64,000 bases of DNA from Bradysia coprophila (GCF_014529535.1 NC_050735.1:4537739-4601738), one strand, 5' to 3'; positions 1 through 11,066 are shown, numbered from the stretch's first letter. Notes: a model not told the origin generated them from the letters alone. Translations and numbers: made by a program.

Positions 1-47
1 AACCAACTTTTAAAAGAAGCTCTTGCTTAAATCGCACCTAGTTATAA

Positions 48-345
48 CCGAGGTAAATATAGTGAGGAGGTAATGCCATATACAACCGAATCAGACAGAT
101 GTGCAGTGGCACGAAAGTTTGCTATAAACGCCATCTCTCCCTGTCTTTAAAATAACAAAAATGTTTAGAAACCTGGGCCATCTGTATCACAAAACAGGCA
201 CAACATTTTGTGAAACACAAGTAAATCTTAGTCAACCATTTAAAAAAAAGATGTCAGTAGCAACGAACTATTGTGCTAGGCCGCGGGTCTGAATCGCATT
301 ACCTTCGTCTGAATGGCATTACCTCCGCCTATCCATTTACCTTGG
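48..345. mobile_element. MITE family A, copy 1 (6-bp TSD)
   Basis: A 298-bp non-coding element. Its ends are inverted: it begins CCGAGGTAAATATAGTGAGG and ends in a complementary sequence closing ATTTACCTTGG. The hexamer TTATAA lies immediately outside both ends (42-47 and 346-351), as expected of a 6-bp target-site duplication. The same element, interrupted, recurs at 717-2064, and the two copies align through the interior. There is no coding capacity. The superfamily is not assigned. Confidence 0.85.
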
Positions 346-716
346 TTATAACATTTCCAAATGTATGGAAGTAAGAAGAAGTAAGACGAATTATTAACAA
401 CATACTTATGTTGTCTCTTCTTATCGGGAAAATAATCGAAAGAATTTTAGTTTTCTTGAAATTTTTTCGTGAGCTACAAGTAAAAAGCACCAACAATCAG
501 GGCCGGCTTACCTCATCACATAGAGATAGACTACCTAGAGGAATTATGACCCGAAATTCATTGAAAAATTATATCACACACACCACTAACACGAAAATTT
601 CAACTTTGCTTTGCTTTTGACGTTAGGAGGTCCCTTTTCTTTTGACATTAAGAGTCCCTTTTTACTGTCTGTTCACGGAGTTGTCACACACACATACATT
701 TAAATATATGATTTTT
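346..716. other. Spacer between two MITE copies
   Basis: No supportable gene is seen. A 70-codon open frame at 408-620 has no recognisable motif and is probably chance. The stretch is AT-rich. Confidence 0.5.
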
Positions 717-2064
717 CCAAGGTAAATATACTGAGGAGGTAATGCCATATAAAACCGAATCAGATGTGCGGTGGCACGAAAGCTCGATACACCCGCCATC
801 TCTTCCCTTCGTTAAAAACAAAAAAAAGGAATAGAAACTCGAGCCATCTGTTGTGAGGTAGCAAAAATATTTTGTGAAACACAAGTAAATCATAGTCAAC
901 CATTTAAAAACATAGCTAACGCCGACCCGTACGAAACACCTATTCGTATCAAAAGCCTTTAATGTGAGACTCTTCATTTCTCTTACTTCATTTTCTTCTC
1001 TATTCTTCCTTTTAAATCACTTACATTATCCACTCTTTGCCTTGTTATCATATACAATTAAATTGCCGGAGGCAATATAGACAGCCCCGTAAGAAGTCAA
1101 ATTTCATAAATTCCTATTTAAACAGCTATATACCGCTATATTTACCTATATTTCACTGTTAATAAACATTTCACAGATAAATATATGCTATTATATAGCT
1201 CTATATGCCTGTATATAGCTCAATATAGCTGTATATAGGTATATATAGATGTCCGTATATGGAATCCCTGAAACCCCACACACATAACAAATTATTTCCA
1301 TGTTAACAGAAACTCTCTAAGTATCATTTTTCCCAAGATATTTCTATTTTACTAAAATCCAATATGGCCGCCGGCAGCCATTTTGTTAGGAGACCGGAAA
1401 TAGTACTGACGCTTTACATTCGTTAATACCTTTCAAACAAAAAAAAAATCATGAAATTCGGTCAAAATTTACTCGAGATATTGTCAAAATACACCACGTT
1501 CACTGTACTTCCGAGTAGCCAGATAAGAGCTCACTCCAAGAGACCTAGCTCACGCTCCGGAGAACATAATTTCATAAAAAAAATTTTCCTTGATTGGTAC
1601 GGTCAATACCTATCTAATAAAGCTAAAACAGACGAAATATGTTCAAATGTGGCCGACCTACAAGCAAAAACTGCTTGCCGCCCTGTGCCTGTTCCACACC
1701 AAGGGGTCTAACTCACGAGTCGGTCATCCGATTTCCATAAACTTTTTTTTTTGTCGATCGGTATTGTAAATACCTTTTATTTGACGTATCACTTACAAGT
1801 TTAACGTTTAAATGTCCGGAGATATCTTCGAAAAACCGTAAAGCACTTATTGGGCCACAGCTCGGGAGGGGTCGATCCAAAATCACTCAACCACAATAGG
1901 TTTCCCCTTACTCAGGGAGTCCAATTCGACGTGTTACAAACGTATGCGTAAACCTATAAGACCCCAGTACTTCGTACGGGTCTAAAAAAGATGTCAGTGG
2001 CATCGAACTTATGTGCTACACCGCGCGTCTGGATGGCATTACCTCATCACTATATTTACCTTGG
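717..2064. mobile_element. MITE family A, copy 2, split by a nested insertion
   Basis: Second copy of the element at 48-345, with termini CCAAGGTAAATATACTGAGG and its complement ending at 2064. ATTTTT is duplicated outside both ends (711-716 and 2065-2070). The left part (717-910) and right part (1983-2064) together match copy 1. Between them, inside the A-rich tract that copy 1 keeps uninterrupted, lies a different element at 911-1982. The order of events is therefore readable: this MITE inserted first and the nested element later. Confidence 0.85.
911..1982. mobile_element. Nested non-autonomous element family B, copy 1
   Basis: About 1,070 bp, inserted in the A-tract of a family A MITE and flanked by TAAAAA on both sides (905-910 and 1983-1988). 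The inverted motif GACCCGTACGAA lies at 924-935 and its complement ends the element at 1982. The left side carries 13 extra bases (CATAGCTAACGCC) outside this motif, and both copies in the window have them. The inverted second copy is at 60744-61937. Relative to that copy this one lacks about 125 bp near 1880. An 86-codon frame at 1451-1711 is shared with copy 2 but matches no family I know. Confidence 0.8.
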
Positions 2065-2286
2065 ATTTTTTATTTTAATTTGTCGGTTTGTTCTGCCTCA
2101 TCATGACCATAAAAGTCTTGTTAAAATTTGTTTGTGCATCGCTGTAAGGTTAATTGTCCAGTGTGATGTAAATGCTAATCGGCCCCTGCTACCAATACAA
2201 TGTAATGTTTTATATTACGTAACCTTTGAAAATTCTATAAGTCTAACGCAAAAAGGAGCACAACCGAGCGAAAATGCAATTTTTTC

Positions 2287-3469
2287 TCAATTTGAAAAAC
2301 TTTTCTTTATTATTTGCCATAATCGCCGTAATACCCCCTCAAACTCTTCATTGTGAGTAATTAGGAAAAAAATGGTTTTGTTGTTCCTTTCCCGAAAAGA
2401 CCGACAATTTTCAATTTCCGTGTCCATGGTCGCATTTTTGACAAAATTCAATAGAAACTGGTCGTCATCTTCTCGACAAGTTTCCAAAGCAATACTGAAC
2501 ATGTGCCGTAGTGACACAAGTTTGATGGGCTCAGAGTTCGGATTTGAATTTATGTGCGTCACGACAACACCTGTCATAAAAACGTCTTCGTGCGTACAAA
2601 CTCTGGCCGGAAATGATTTTGAAATATCATCCATAATCCGTTCAATCACATCGAATGTCGTTACATAACCAAGCCCACTGCAATGATTCGGGAACTTGTC
2701 GTTCGGAAAGTCTACTGGTGAAGCGTAAAATTTGCTGCTTATATTGGTGACTGTACTTTCGTTTTGATCTACGCGACACCATATGTTTGATGATACCATA
2801 TCAGCTGGTGATAATGAATCCAATTGCCTAGTTAGTTCAAAAATATTCACGACGACATCATCGTCGGTTTTTACCACAAATTGAGCCTCTCTGCAATGCA
2901 AAGTTAGCCACTCATAAGCCATTATCGTTTTTAGTGTGAGATTTCTGTAGGAATCCACAAAATCTCCTATAATAATATCGCCAAAAAAATCACTTTCCAC
3001 TTGTAACCTAGTATTGTCGTCCTCATTATCGTATGCGTCTGAATTTGCCAATACAAAAACGACCGCTAGAATTTGTAAATTGTTTGCACTTTTAACAGAA
3101 CCGTAGGTCTGGCGAACTAAATTTCGGCGATCGAAATTGTTTCTAGACGAGAGTACTACAATAACTGCAGTTCGATGATTAGTATACGTGGCTGCAGATG
3201 AAACGCATAGATTTCTATTCATTAAGATAAATTTGGTTTTTGGACGATAATGTGGTAAACTAGAGTCCATTGGTACTGTGAAGAATGTGAATGTTAAGCT
3301 CTGCAAAATTAAGTAACTTTTAGTGTTCGTTTAAGGAACAAAAAACCACACAAAACAAAACTAAAGATGAAATTACAGTTAAGCTTAGAATGAACACCAC
3401 TCTCCATTTCGATTTGACTAATTGATTCGATAGAAAGCAAACAGATTTCAGACGAGATAATGTTCCCAT
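2287..3469 (-). CDS. GT31 family beta-1,3-galactosyltransferase-like protein, paralogue 1
   Basis: Type II membrane glycosyltransferase of family GT31 (Galactosyl_T), expected in the Golgi, transferring a sugar from a UDP donor in a beta-1,3 linkage. The acceptor is unknown. Two coding exons: 3469-3377 (31 codons from ATG) and 3300-2287, with a 76-bp GT-AG intron joined in phase 0, giving 368 residues. Joining the exons completes a signal anchor, a short basic tail followed by VVFILSLTSLTFTFFTV. The catalytic part carries RRNLVRQTYG, then DSYRNLTLKT, the metal-binding TDDD (about residues 176-179) and EDVFMTG (about 269). Length and motif order fit the family. Without the first exon the frame would begin at a TTG and lose its anchor. 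The closest relative is the paralogue at 6314-7481, roughly three quarters identical by eye. Exact acceptor and linkage cannot be read from sequence. Confidence 0.92.
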
Positions 3470-4205
3470 GTTTTAAGTTGATTTGATAACTAATGTCTGA
3501 TTTTTAGGTTGCTTCTATAATTCTCCACGGGTGAAACCACTTCGTTCGGGCTCAAGACAATTATAATGGCTACAAAACCATAAACAAATAAATAAAGCCC
3601 GGCGATTCTTTCTACACTAATTGCAGAAAAATTCTTTTCTACGTGTCTTTTCACATCGAACCTTCTTATCAAAACATTTTTGTTGCAGGTTTTAATACTG
3701 TTACTATTAATACTACTAAGGTAACAAATGGTGAATTGCGGTAATGCGATAATTTTCGACTCTGTGTATGGTACTTATATTGTGTATTGTTATGCGGACG
3801 TAGGATGAATTGTTCGTATTTTTAGTATTTCATACAAAGTTCATAATGGTAGGTTGTGGCAATATGAAACCAACATTGGAACATTCCTAATCGTGAGTCG
3901 TGCTATGAATTTTTTAATACATTGACACCAGCACTTGATCTATACTGTAGAGGGCGTATTTTCTATGAAAAAGAGAGTATTAGCAAAGATCGTGAATCAT
4001 TTCTTAATCTCATTTTTTTCCATTTACTTTTGACGTATCGTGATCTTTGCTAATGGTGTTGCCAGATTGCACCTGAAGTGCAGATTACCAAAAATTCTGC
4101 TACATCAATTCACCACATTGACATTGGTTCAGCATGATTTACATTCCTTAACACCCCTAAAATTCCCCTAAAAATACCAAAGCCTCAAACGTTTCTGTTG
4201 TGCTA
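3470..4205. other. Upstream region of GT31 paralogue 1
   Basis: Presumably contains the promoter of the minus-strand GT31 gene. I see no clear TATA box. A 60-codon minus-strand frame (3490-3672) has one hydrophobic stretch but no family match and is not called. A short inverted repeat, TTAGCAAAGATC near 3976 and its complement near 4043, is the only other structure. Confidence 0.5.
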
Positions 4206-5491
4206 GGGTGTAGCGGTTTTTACAAAATGTGTTAGTTCTTTTAAGGCTCAGCCGGAAATCCACTCAGCTGGTCCATCTGATCATTTTATGGAAGAAAAAA
4301 AAAATTCAAACTTTGATTTTGTGCTGCCGCCAGATCGATTTTTGAAAATTTCGTCGTTTTCGGTCCACATCACATATATCGATTTTTTACGGTGGGCTCA
4401 GTGTACATAAAAAGTTGAGTCAACATGGTAATCTAATCTCCAGGCTTCACAGATTATTTTATAAAAAAGATCAAGTCTAAAAAATATTTTTTTAGATCAT
4501 GACTGATTGTCAAAGTTCCCCGATGGTGATTTTGAGACTTTAATCTCGCCTCGAAATTTGATGAAAATGTGCAAAAATGTAAATTAAACTTTAAATATGC
4601 TAAATGGACCGCGGTGAGTCAAATACAACATCTGATTTGATTTGGGACACCTAAATTTGATATTTATCTGACAAAAAGTTGTGTTTTTGGTACATGGAAT
4701 ATTGGTGGCGAAAGTCGAATAACCTCAAATCAATAATTTTTTAGCTTAAAATGTATTCCCAGGTTCTGACAATGCGAAACCTTCAATTTTAAGCGTTTTC
4801 TAAGCTAATTTACAACATTAAATACATCAAAATTTGAAAATGTAAAGAGACGTAGCCACTGGCTCTAGAACTTGTCAACAGTACGTAAATTAGCTTAGAA
4901 AACGCTTAAAATTGAAGGTTTCGCATTGTCAGAACCTGGGAATACATTATAAGCTAAAAAATTATTGATTTGAGGTAATTCGACTTTCGCCACCAATATT
5001 CCATGTACCAAAAACACAACTTTTTGTCAGATAAATATCAAATTTAGGTGTCCCAATTCAAATCAGATGTTGTATTTGACTCACCGCGGTCCATTTAGCA
5101 TATTTAAAGTTTAATTTACATTTTTGCACATTTTCATCAAATTTTGTGGCGAGATTAAAGTCTCAAAATCACCATCGGGGAACTTTGACGATCAGTCATG
5201 AACTCAAAAAATATTTTTTAGACTTGATCTTTTTTATAAAATAATCTGTGAAGCCTGGAGATTAGATTACCATGTTGACTCAACTTTTTATGTACACCGA
5301 GCCCACCGTAAAAAATCGATATATGTGATGTGGACCGAAAACGACGAAATTTTCAAAAATCGATATGGCGGCAGCACAAAATCAAAGTTTGAAAAAAAAT
5401 TTTCTTCCATAAAATGATCAGATGGACCAGCTGAGTGGATTTCCGGCTGAGCCTTAACAGAACTAACACATTTTGTAAAACCGCTACACCC
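4206..5491. mobile_element. Foldback element with arms of about 610 bp
   Basis: A near-perfect inverted repeat. The left arm runs from GGGTGTAGCGG at 4206 to about 4816 and the right arm from about 4884 to 5491, with a loop of roughly 70 bp. Differences between the arms are few (single substitutions and small indels). TA flanks both ends (4204-4205 and 5492-5493), consistent with a TA target duplication as in Tc1/mariner-type elements. No transposase frame is present. It lies between the two intact GT31 genes. Confidence 0.85.
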
Positions 5492-5625
5492 TATGTGCAT
5501 ACCCATATTTTAGAGATTTTACAATTGTGAATTCTAAATTATAATATTCATCTATATTATAACCATTATAACATAGCTTTACATAGGAGTCTGGGTTTAT
5601 CTTTGCATCGACACATAAAAAATGA

Positions 5626-5737
5626 TATGCACCTATGCCCAAATGTTCATTTTGACGAGTTGGATTATGATTCGCGCCTTCGGCTTAGGATCACAATCAC
5701 CAACTCGTCAAAATAAACATTTGGACACAGGTGCATA
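5626..5737. repeat. Hairpin repeat (family C)
   Basis: The arms read ATGCACCTATGCCCAAATG and ATTTTGACGAGTTGG on the left and the near-complement on the right, separated by a loop of about 35 bp. A one-armed relic with the same AAATGTTTATTTTGACGAG core lies at 37109-37158, so this is a dispersed family. Confidence 0.75.
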
Positions 5738-6313
5738 ATATTTATTAGAGTCACGCTTGTGACTTATGTTTGTGACGACGTCACATTGTGACGCATGAAT
5801 AGCTATTTTGCTATAGTTGGTAAACGGGGTTGTTTAAAGCGCTAGATGGAAGATTGCCGATACAAGCGAAGCGAGTTCGTCAACATAACAACGTGTTAGC
5901 AACAAGATGTTTATCTAATTTAATGTCAGAATCACCATAAATAAACACAATTTTAAAATATTCATCATTGCCAAGCTTAAACACAACGTGTATGTCAGTG
6001 CAATGACAGTTTGTAAATTTCCTCCATGTAGATACTGAAACAGGTATTATGAATATTTTGACATTACAGTAGATGAAAGTGTTTTCAGAATCGTGGTTTT
6101 TCAAAGAGATTTATTACGGTAGATAGAGCTGATTAGCGATTAGAAAAACCTATAAGAACTATGTCTGACACAGGAGTCGATCCCGTGACATATAGGGCGT
6201 GAGTCCAGCGCAATCTAAAGAGTTCCATTACGGAACCTTTGAAAATTCTATAAGTCTATAGCGTCTATAGTAGCGTCTATAGTAGCACACTCGAGAAAAA
6301 ATACAAATTTTTC
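5738..6313. other. Downstream flank of GT31 paralogue 2
   Basis: No gene is supported. The segment CCTTTGAAAATTCTATAAGT near 6237 repeats one near 2222 below the other GT31 gene. This indicates that the duplication unit extends past the stop codons. Confidence 0.6.
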
Positions 6314-7481
6314 TCAATTTGAAAAACTTTTCTTTATTATTTGCCATAATCGACCATATATCTCTTCAAAATCTGCAGTATGGGAAATAAGAAAAAAAAT
6401 TATATTTTGGTTCCTCTCCCGGAAAGTATGATAATTTTCGATTTCCGTGTCCATGGTCTCGTTTTTGACAAAATTTTTTAGAAAGTGGTCTTCATCATTA
6501 CGACCATTTTCAAAAACATAACTGAACATTTGCCGTTCTTGCACAAGCTTGATGGGCTCAGAGTTCGAATTTGAATTTATGTGCGTCGAGACAATGCCTG
6601 TTATAAAAACGTCTTCATGCGTACAGACTCTTTCCGGAAATGATTTTGAGATATCATCCACAATCCGTTCAATTACATCGAATGTCGTTATGTAACCAAC
6701 CCCACCGCAATGATCCAGGAACTTCCCGGTCGGAAAATCTACTGGCGAAGCGTAAAACCTGCTATTTTTATTGTTGACTGTACTTTCGTTTTTATGTATG
6801 GTACACCAAATGTTTGATGATACCATCTCAGCTGGTGACAATGAATCCAATCGCCTGGTTAGTTCAAAAATATTCACGACGACATCATCGTCGGTTTTGA
6901 CCACAAATTGAGCCTCTCTGCAATGTGAAGTTAGCCAGTCGTAAGCCATGATCGTTTTTAGTGTCAGATTTCTGTATGAATCTACAAAATCTCCCATAAT
7001 AATATCGCCGAAACGATCACTTTCAACTTGTAGCTTATTACGGTCGACATCATTATTGTGTGCGTCTGAATTTGCCAATAGAAAAACGACCGCTAGAATT
7101 TGCACATTGTTTGCACTTTTAACAGAACCGTAGGTTTGACGGACTAAATTTCTGCGCTCGGAATTCTTTCTAGACGAGAGTACTACAATAACTGCAGTTC
7201 GTTGTGTGTTATTCTTTGCAGCAGATGAAACGCATAGGTTTCTGTTCATAAAAATTAATTTGGTTTTTGGACGATGATGTGGTGAAACAGAGTCCATTGG
7301 CATTGTGTAGAATATGAATATTAGGGTCTGCAAAAATAAAGAGCTTGTTTGTTTGAAAAAACAATACGTGAAATAAATTTACAGTCAAACTTAGAACGAG
7401 CACCACCCTCCATTTCGATTTCAACAATTGATTCGACAGAAAGTCAACAGATTTCAGGCGAGATAATGAATGGACTCCCAT
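6314..7481 (-). CDS. GT31 family beta-1,3-galactosyltransferase-like protein, paralogue 2
   Basis: Tandem paralogue of the gene at 2287-3469, with the same two-exon structure: 7481-7383 (33 codons from ATG) and 7327-6314. The 55-bp intron has GTAAAT at its donor and TTTTTGCAG at its acceptor, phase 0, giving 370 residues. The first exon reads open through the intron, so a naive model would give a false 90-residue protein. The spliced N-terminus gives a hydrophobic anchor (VVLVLSLTTLIFIFYTM). Family motifs are intact: RRNLVRQTYGS, DSYRNLTLKT, VVKTDDDVVVN and HEDVFITG. Expected role is Golgi UDP-sugar beta-1,3-glycosyl transfer with unknown acceptor. The copies differ most in the C-terminal 60 residues. 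Both look functional, with no frameshift. Confidence 0.92.
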
Positions 7482-7673
7482 GTTTTAGTCGACTCGATAA
7501 GTTTTCTAAATGGATAAAAACAAAAAACTAATTAGAAATTACTGGAAACGTCTCACAACAGTACGGTACAAACGATATGTCAGCTTTCCTTCACTTCAAG
7601 CTGTGTTCTGAAATTAATTATTCACTTACATTCTGAAACTGCTATGGCTGCTATGGCTCAGAAAAATGCAACG

Positions 7674-7681
7674 CTTATATA
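7674..7681 (-). promoter_or_regulatory. Candidate TATA box of GT31 paralogue 2
   Basis: The minus strand reads TATATAAG, about 195 bp upstream of the ATG at 7481. It is a good core-promoter match, but in AT-rich DNA this is only suggestive. Confidence 0.4.
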
Positions 7682-7757
7682 TACAAAAAGTCCAATGAGA
7701 CCATGCGCGAGACGTTTAAATTTTTTTGCATAAAAAATGTTAAGTTCAACACCTGCG

Positions 7758-8010
7758 TAAATTAACCCATTTTGATTTGAATTTATGTGTCACGAAACAT
7801 CTACTATGTGAGCACCAAATAAACTGTCTTTGAATATGTTTCATCTACAATCCGTTCAATGACCGCCATGGTCTGGGAAATAAACCAGCGACGGTGCATC
7901 TACCATGTTAAAATTAAAAAACTACGAAGAGACATAGTCCATCGGTTTTTAGTTTTTAGTGTCAAAACTTTCCTGTACTAATCAACAAAATCATCGACAA
8001 GAACGGATTT
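7758..8010 (-). pseudogene. Decayed third GT31 copy (fragment)
   Basis: Runs of similarity to the two intact GT31 genes remain in the same order and orientation: TTTGAATTTATGTG, then ATCTACAATCCGTTCAATGA (the region encoding the part around EDVF), then a stretch like TTTTTAGTGTCAGATTTCTGTA (the DSYRNLTLKT region). The bases between are shortened and altered, and no frame stays open. The DDD segment is missing or unrecognisable. It lies directly upstream of paralogue 2, so the cluster once held at least three copies. Confidence 0.65.
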
Positions 8011-8030
8011 CCGGATTTCATATAACACAT

Positions 8031-9430
8031 ACATTCGACTTACACTTGCAAAACAAGTTCAGGTACTTTTCCGGTTAGGTCAATCAAAAGAGCGATGGGT
8101 CCAGGATTGAATCTCCAAGGTGATGAAGCTCATATTTTTTTCCTAATCATATATGACTTTAGTCTCACAAAAAAATACAAAGTTCTCATTTAACACCACC
8201 TTTATAACACTCACGTCGTACTTGTACATTCAAATAGCCAAAATAACTTCCTACTCCAAATAAAAATGTAACTAACACTTTCTGTCTAAAAGACGGGGAA
8301 ATGCACAACAGGTCCATTGGCGGCTTAAATGCCTAGGAAATGTGGCTTTGTTTACCCATTCTATCCTATCATCAGATACTTTTCATGTCAAAATCGATCC
8401 GAACTCTTCACATGAAAACAGTTCATGAACTCATTCATTCAGAAACGCACAGGTCTTTGTTCATGCAAATAAATATTTGTGTTGGACGGCTAGACAATTA
8501 CGACATTAACTAATTTCAGACTGCAGAAATAAGACTGTGTTAAATACGAAAGATCTTATTTGTCTAAAGAAGAATGTTCGCAAGACATGTGAGATGTCGT
8601 TCGAATAATTTTGGGTAAGCAAATAGTAATGAAAAAATACATTACCTACAGGTACTTTTTCAAAAAAAAAAACAGTAAATGAACTTCTTGTAAACAAAAA
8701 TTCGACAGTCTGAAATTTAAAGCGAAGTAAGAAACGCGTTGACTAAGATTTGGTTGACTTGCAAAGAATCGAAAATTGAAGAATTGACGTATTTCGAAAT
8801 GACATGTAAAGGGTTCGATAAATTTCAATTTCTTTGGCCTAACCTATATGAAAGCCCATCGATCCATCCAACTCAATAACTAATTTATGGTTGTAGCTAT
8901 TTTTGTCATACGATAGCACGTTTTGCTATTTCAAAAATTGTTGATAATAACAGTTCGCGGGCACGTTTTCCTAAATATGAGATAATTTTCTATGACCTCC
9001 AGTTCCGTCACTGATATCACATTTTTTGTTAAATCTTTTTTTTTTTTTGCTTCTTAAATTGTAAGAAATGTTCTTGTGATGTGATTCGAATTTTGAAAAA
9101 AATATGTGACGCATGTTTGTTCATTGAACAAGGGATTTTTAATTTCATTTCTTCTTTTCCGTCTTGTTCCATCCACTCTATTCCCGAGAACTTTGCCACT
9201 CTATCATCGCTCATATGCCCATCTGACATACAATTTTGTATTTATAAAAATTGCGGTCTTTTTGCCATCTCTGACTATGCTTGGAGTTAGAGAGCTATGC
9301 CGAAACGTATTTCTATTTTCAGAAACTGCAAACTCCTGATACCATCTTTGAGTGACACACGGCAGAGTTAATCACTTCTTGAATGAATACACATTCTGTC
9401 TCACCCAAATAATACAATTAAAATACACTG
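8031..9430. other. Intergenic, no recognised gene
   Basis: AT-rich, with only short frames (60-77 codons at 8506-8828 and 9029-9339) that overlap on both strands and show no domain. No repeat shared with the rest of the window was noticed. Confidence 0.5.
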
Positions 9431-9621
9431 TGGCTATTCGCACGCGCGTGCGAATAGCCATTACACTTTGTATTTGACTATTCGCACGCGCGTGCGAATA
9501 GCCATTCCACACTGTAGTAGACTATTCGCACGCGCGTGCGAATAGCCATTTCACATTGAACCTGGCTATTCGCAGGCGCGTGCGAATAGCCATTTTACAT
9601 TGGGTTTGACTATTCGCACGC
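9431..9621. repeat. Tandem array of GC-rich palindromes, 44-bp period
   Basis: Four full units and a half unit. Each has a 24-bp palindromic core made of CTATTCGCACGC followed by its exact complement. Cores start at 9434, 9478, 9522, 9566 and 9610, a constant 44-bp step. The spacers of about 20 bp are related to one another (CATT-CAC-TTG-like). The fourth core has one C-to-G change and the fifth is cut off after its first half. The CG-rich cores contrast sharply with the AT-rich surroundings. No coding frame. Confidence 0.95.
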
Positions 9622-10608
9622 ATCCACATTTTATCTTAAATCAAAACGATTCCATTTTGTCGTTATAGCGTTATTTATTGGCTGAAAACCTGAACTTAAC
9701 ATGTCTTTAGCGTAAATTCATTCAAAATATTTTGAGATCAGAATTAACTCGAAATATCCAAAACTTACGTTACATTAAATGATAGATTTTTTTTAATTAA
9801 TTCAAAATAAGTAAAGTAAAAATATCGAAAGGGTCACAATAAAAATTCTTAGGGAATTTTTCCTTTTAACGACTTAATCTAACGACAAAGCGTTTCGTTC
9901 GATCGTAGTGAATTTTTCCATCGAGAAAATGTAAACGCGTTTGTTGATACTCACTAATTTAGCCTCCTACGAAATTTAACGCAAGATGGTATGTTACATT
10001 CTTTTTCATATTCATTGTTCCACTTTGAAACAAACCATTTTTTGGTAGAATAAAGCGAAAAACGTTTTGGAACATTTGAATTTACAATTATTTTATTGGA
10101 ACATTTTAATGCTGACAATATCGAAATGGCTTAAAGTTCAATATTGAAAATAAAAAATTTCTTCTTCCGAAATTTTTTCAATAAAATCGGACAAAATTCT
10201 ATGTAGTCCACTGTGCATTGGCTTGACATGATCAATTTGATTATCTGGACGAGCACTGCGAAATTCAAGTTTGTTTTGGGTGGTGCCTGAAGAATCTTTT
10301 TAATGCTCAAGTTTAATTTTAATCACTCTAGTCACTTTTTATCACTCCTTTTGAGCCATTAATGGTAAATAATAATTCTGTTCTGACCAAATTTTGAACC
10401 CATGATACTAAAACCAATTACTCATGAAGCAAGAACTCTAACCATCACGTAATTTTCCGTACATAGGGTTAAATGTATGGCGAAGGTATAGTTTTCAAAC
10501 AACCTTGTATGTAACACGTTTCGCAACTTGTTGCATGAATTACTATTTCGACACTTGTCTGTGTATAAATGAAGACACTCTTACATTGCCGTTTGTTGAT
10601 CTATCAGT
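9622..10608. other. Intergenic, no recognised gene
   Basis: AT-rich, no open frame of note and no repeat seen. Confidence 0.5.
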
Positions 10609-10674
10609 TCTACGAGTACTGGCTATTCGCACGAGTACTCGTAGGCTTAGCTATTCGCACGCGTGTGCGAATAG
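10609..10674. repeat. Detached palindromes related to the 44-bp array
   Basis: Contains CTACGAGTACT and its complement flanking GGCTATTCGCACG. At 10651-10674 there is another 24-bp palindrome (CTATTCGCACGC joined to a near-exact complement), the core unit of the array at 9431-9621. It is a dispersed or older piece of the same family, about 1 kb away. Confidence 0.85.
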
Positions 10675-10849
10675 CATCAGCCATTAAAATAAGTCTAATT
10701 CATCACTTCGTCTATTTTTGGAAATCAATTAATTAATTCAACGGAAAACTATTAATGATTAACCTTCGCAAGACTTTCATTGCAAGTGAAGTGCGTATAT
10801 AACTTCATATTTTAGTAAAGAGACATCGACTCAAAGCAGCTGCATAATA

Positions 10850-11066
10850 GTATTTTACATGACTAGGGATAAAAAGATGAAAATTAGAGTTTTCGTGTGA
10901 ATTTTGTTGATCCGTGGCGAAGCCGAGGTCAATAAACACACGAAAACGAGACTTTTTACTTTTATCCCGAGTTATGTAATGGATTTTACATGCTGAGGGC
11001 GTCGAAACGCGTGCTTCAAACATGAAAAGTTCGGTTTTCGACGCATGTAGCATGTAAAACCCATTT
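10850..11066. repeat. Dispersed double-hairpin repeat (family D), copy 1
   Basis: Matches 23393-23625 in inverted orientation at moderate divergence. It contains two inverted pairs: a GGGATAAAAAG type pair, and TTTTACATGC with its complement near 11058. An 82-codon minus frame and its counterpart in the other copy translate similarly, but I read this as shared repeat sequence rather than a gene. Confidence 0.7.

Noticed and set aside
3490-3672. 60-codon minus-strand frame with one hydrophobic segment
   Set aside because: No family match, no paralogous copy upstream of the other GT31 gene, and length within chance.
7209-7481. Separate 90-codon gene on the minus strand
   Set aside because: Its first 33 codons are exon 1 of GT31 paralogue 2 and the rest is intron plus an out-of-frame reading of exon 2.
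9431-9621. CRISPR-like array
   Set aside because: Repeats are perfect palindromes with spacers resembling one another, no cas genes are near, and the surrounding genes are eukaryotic.
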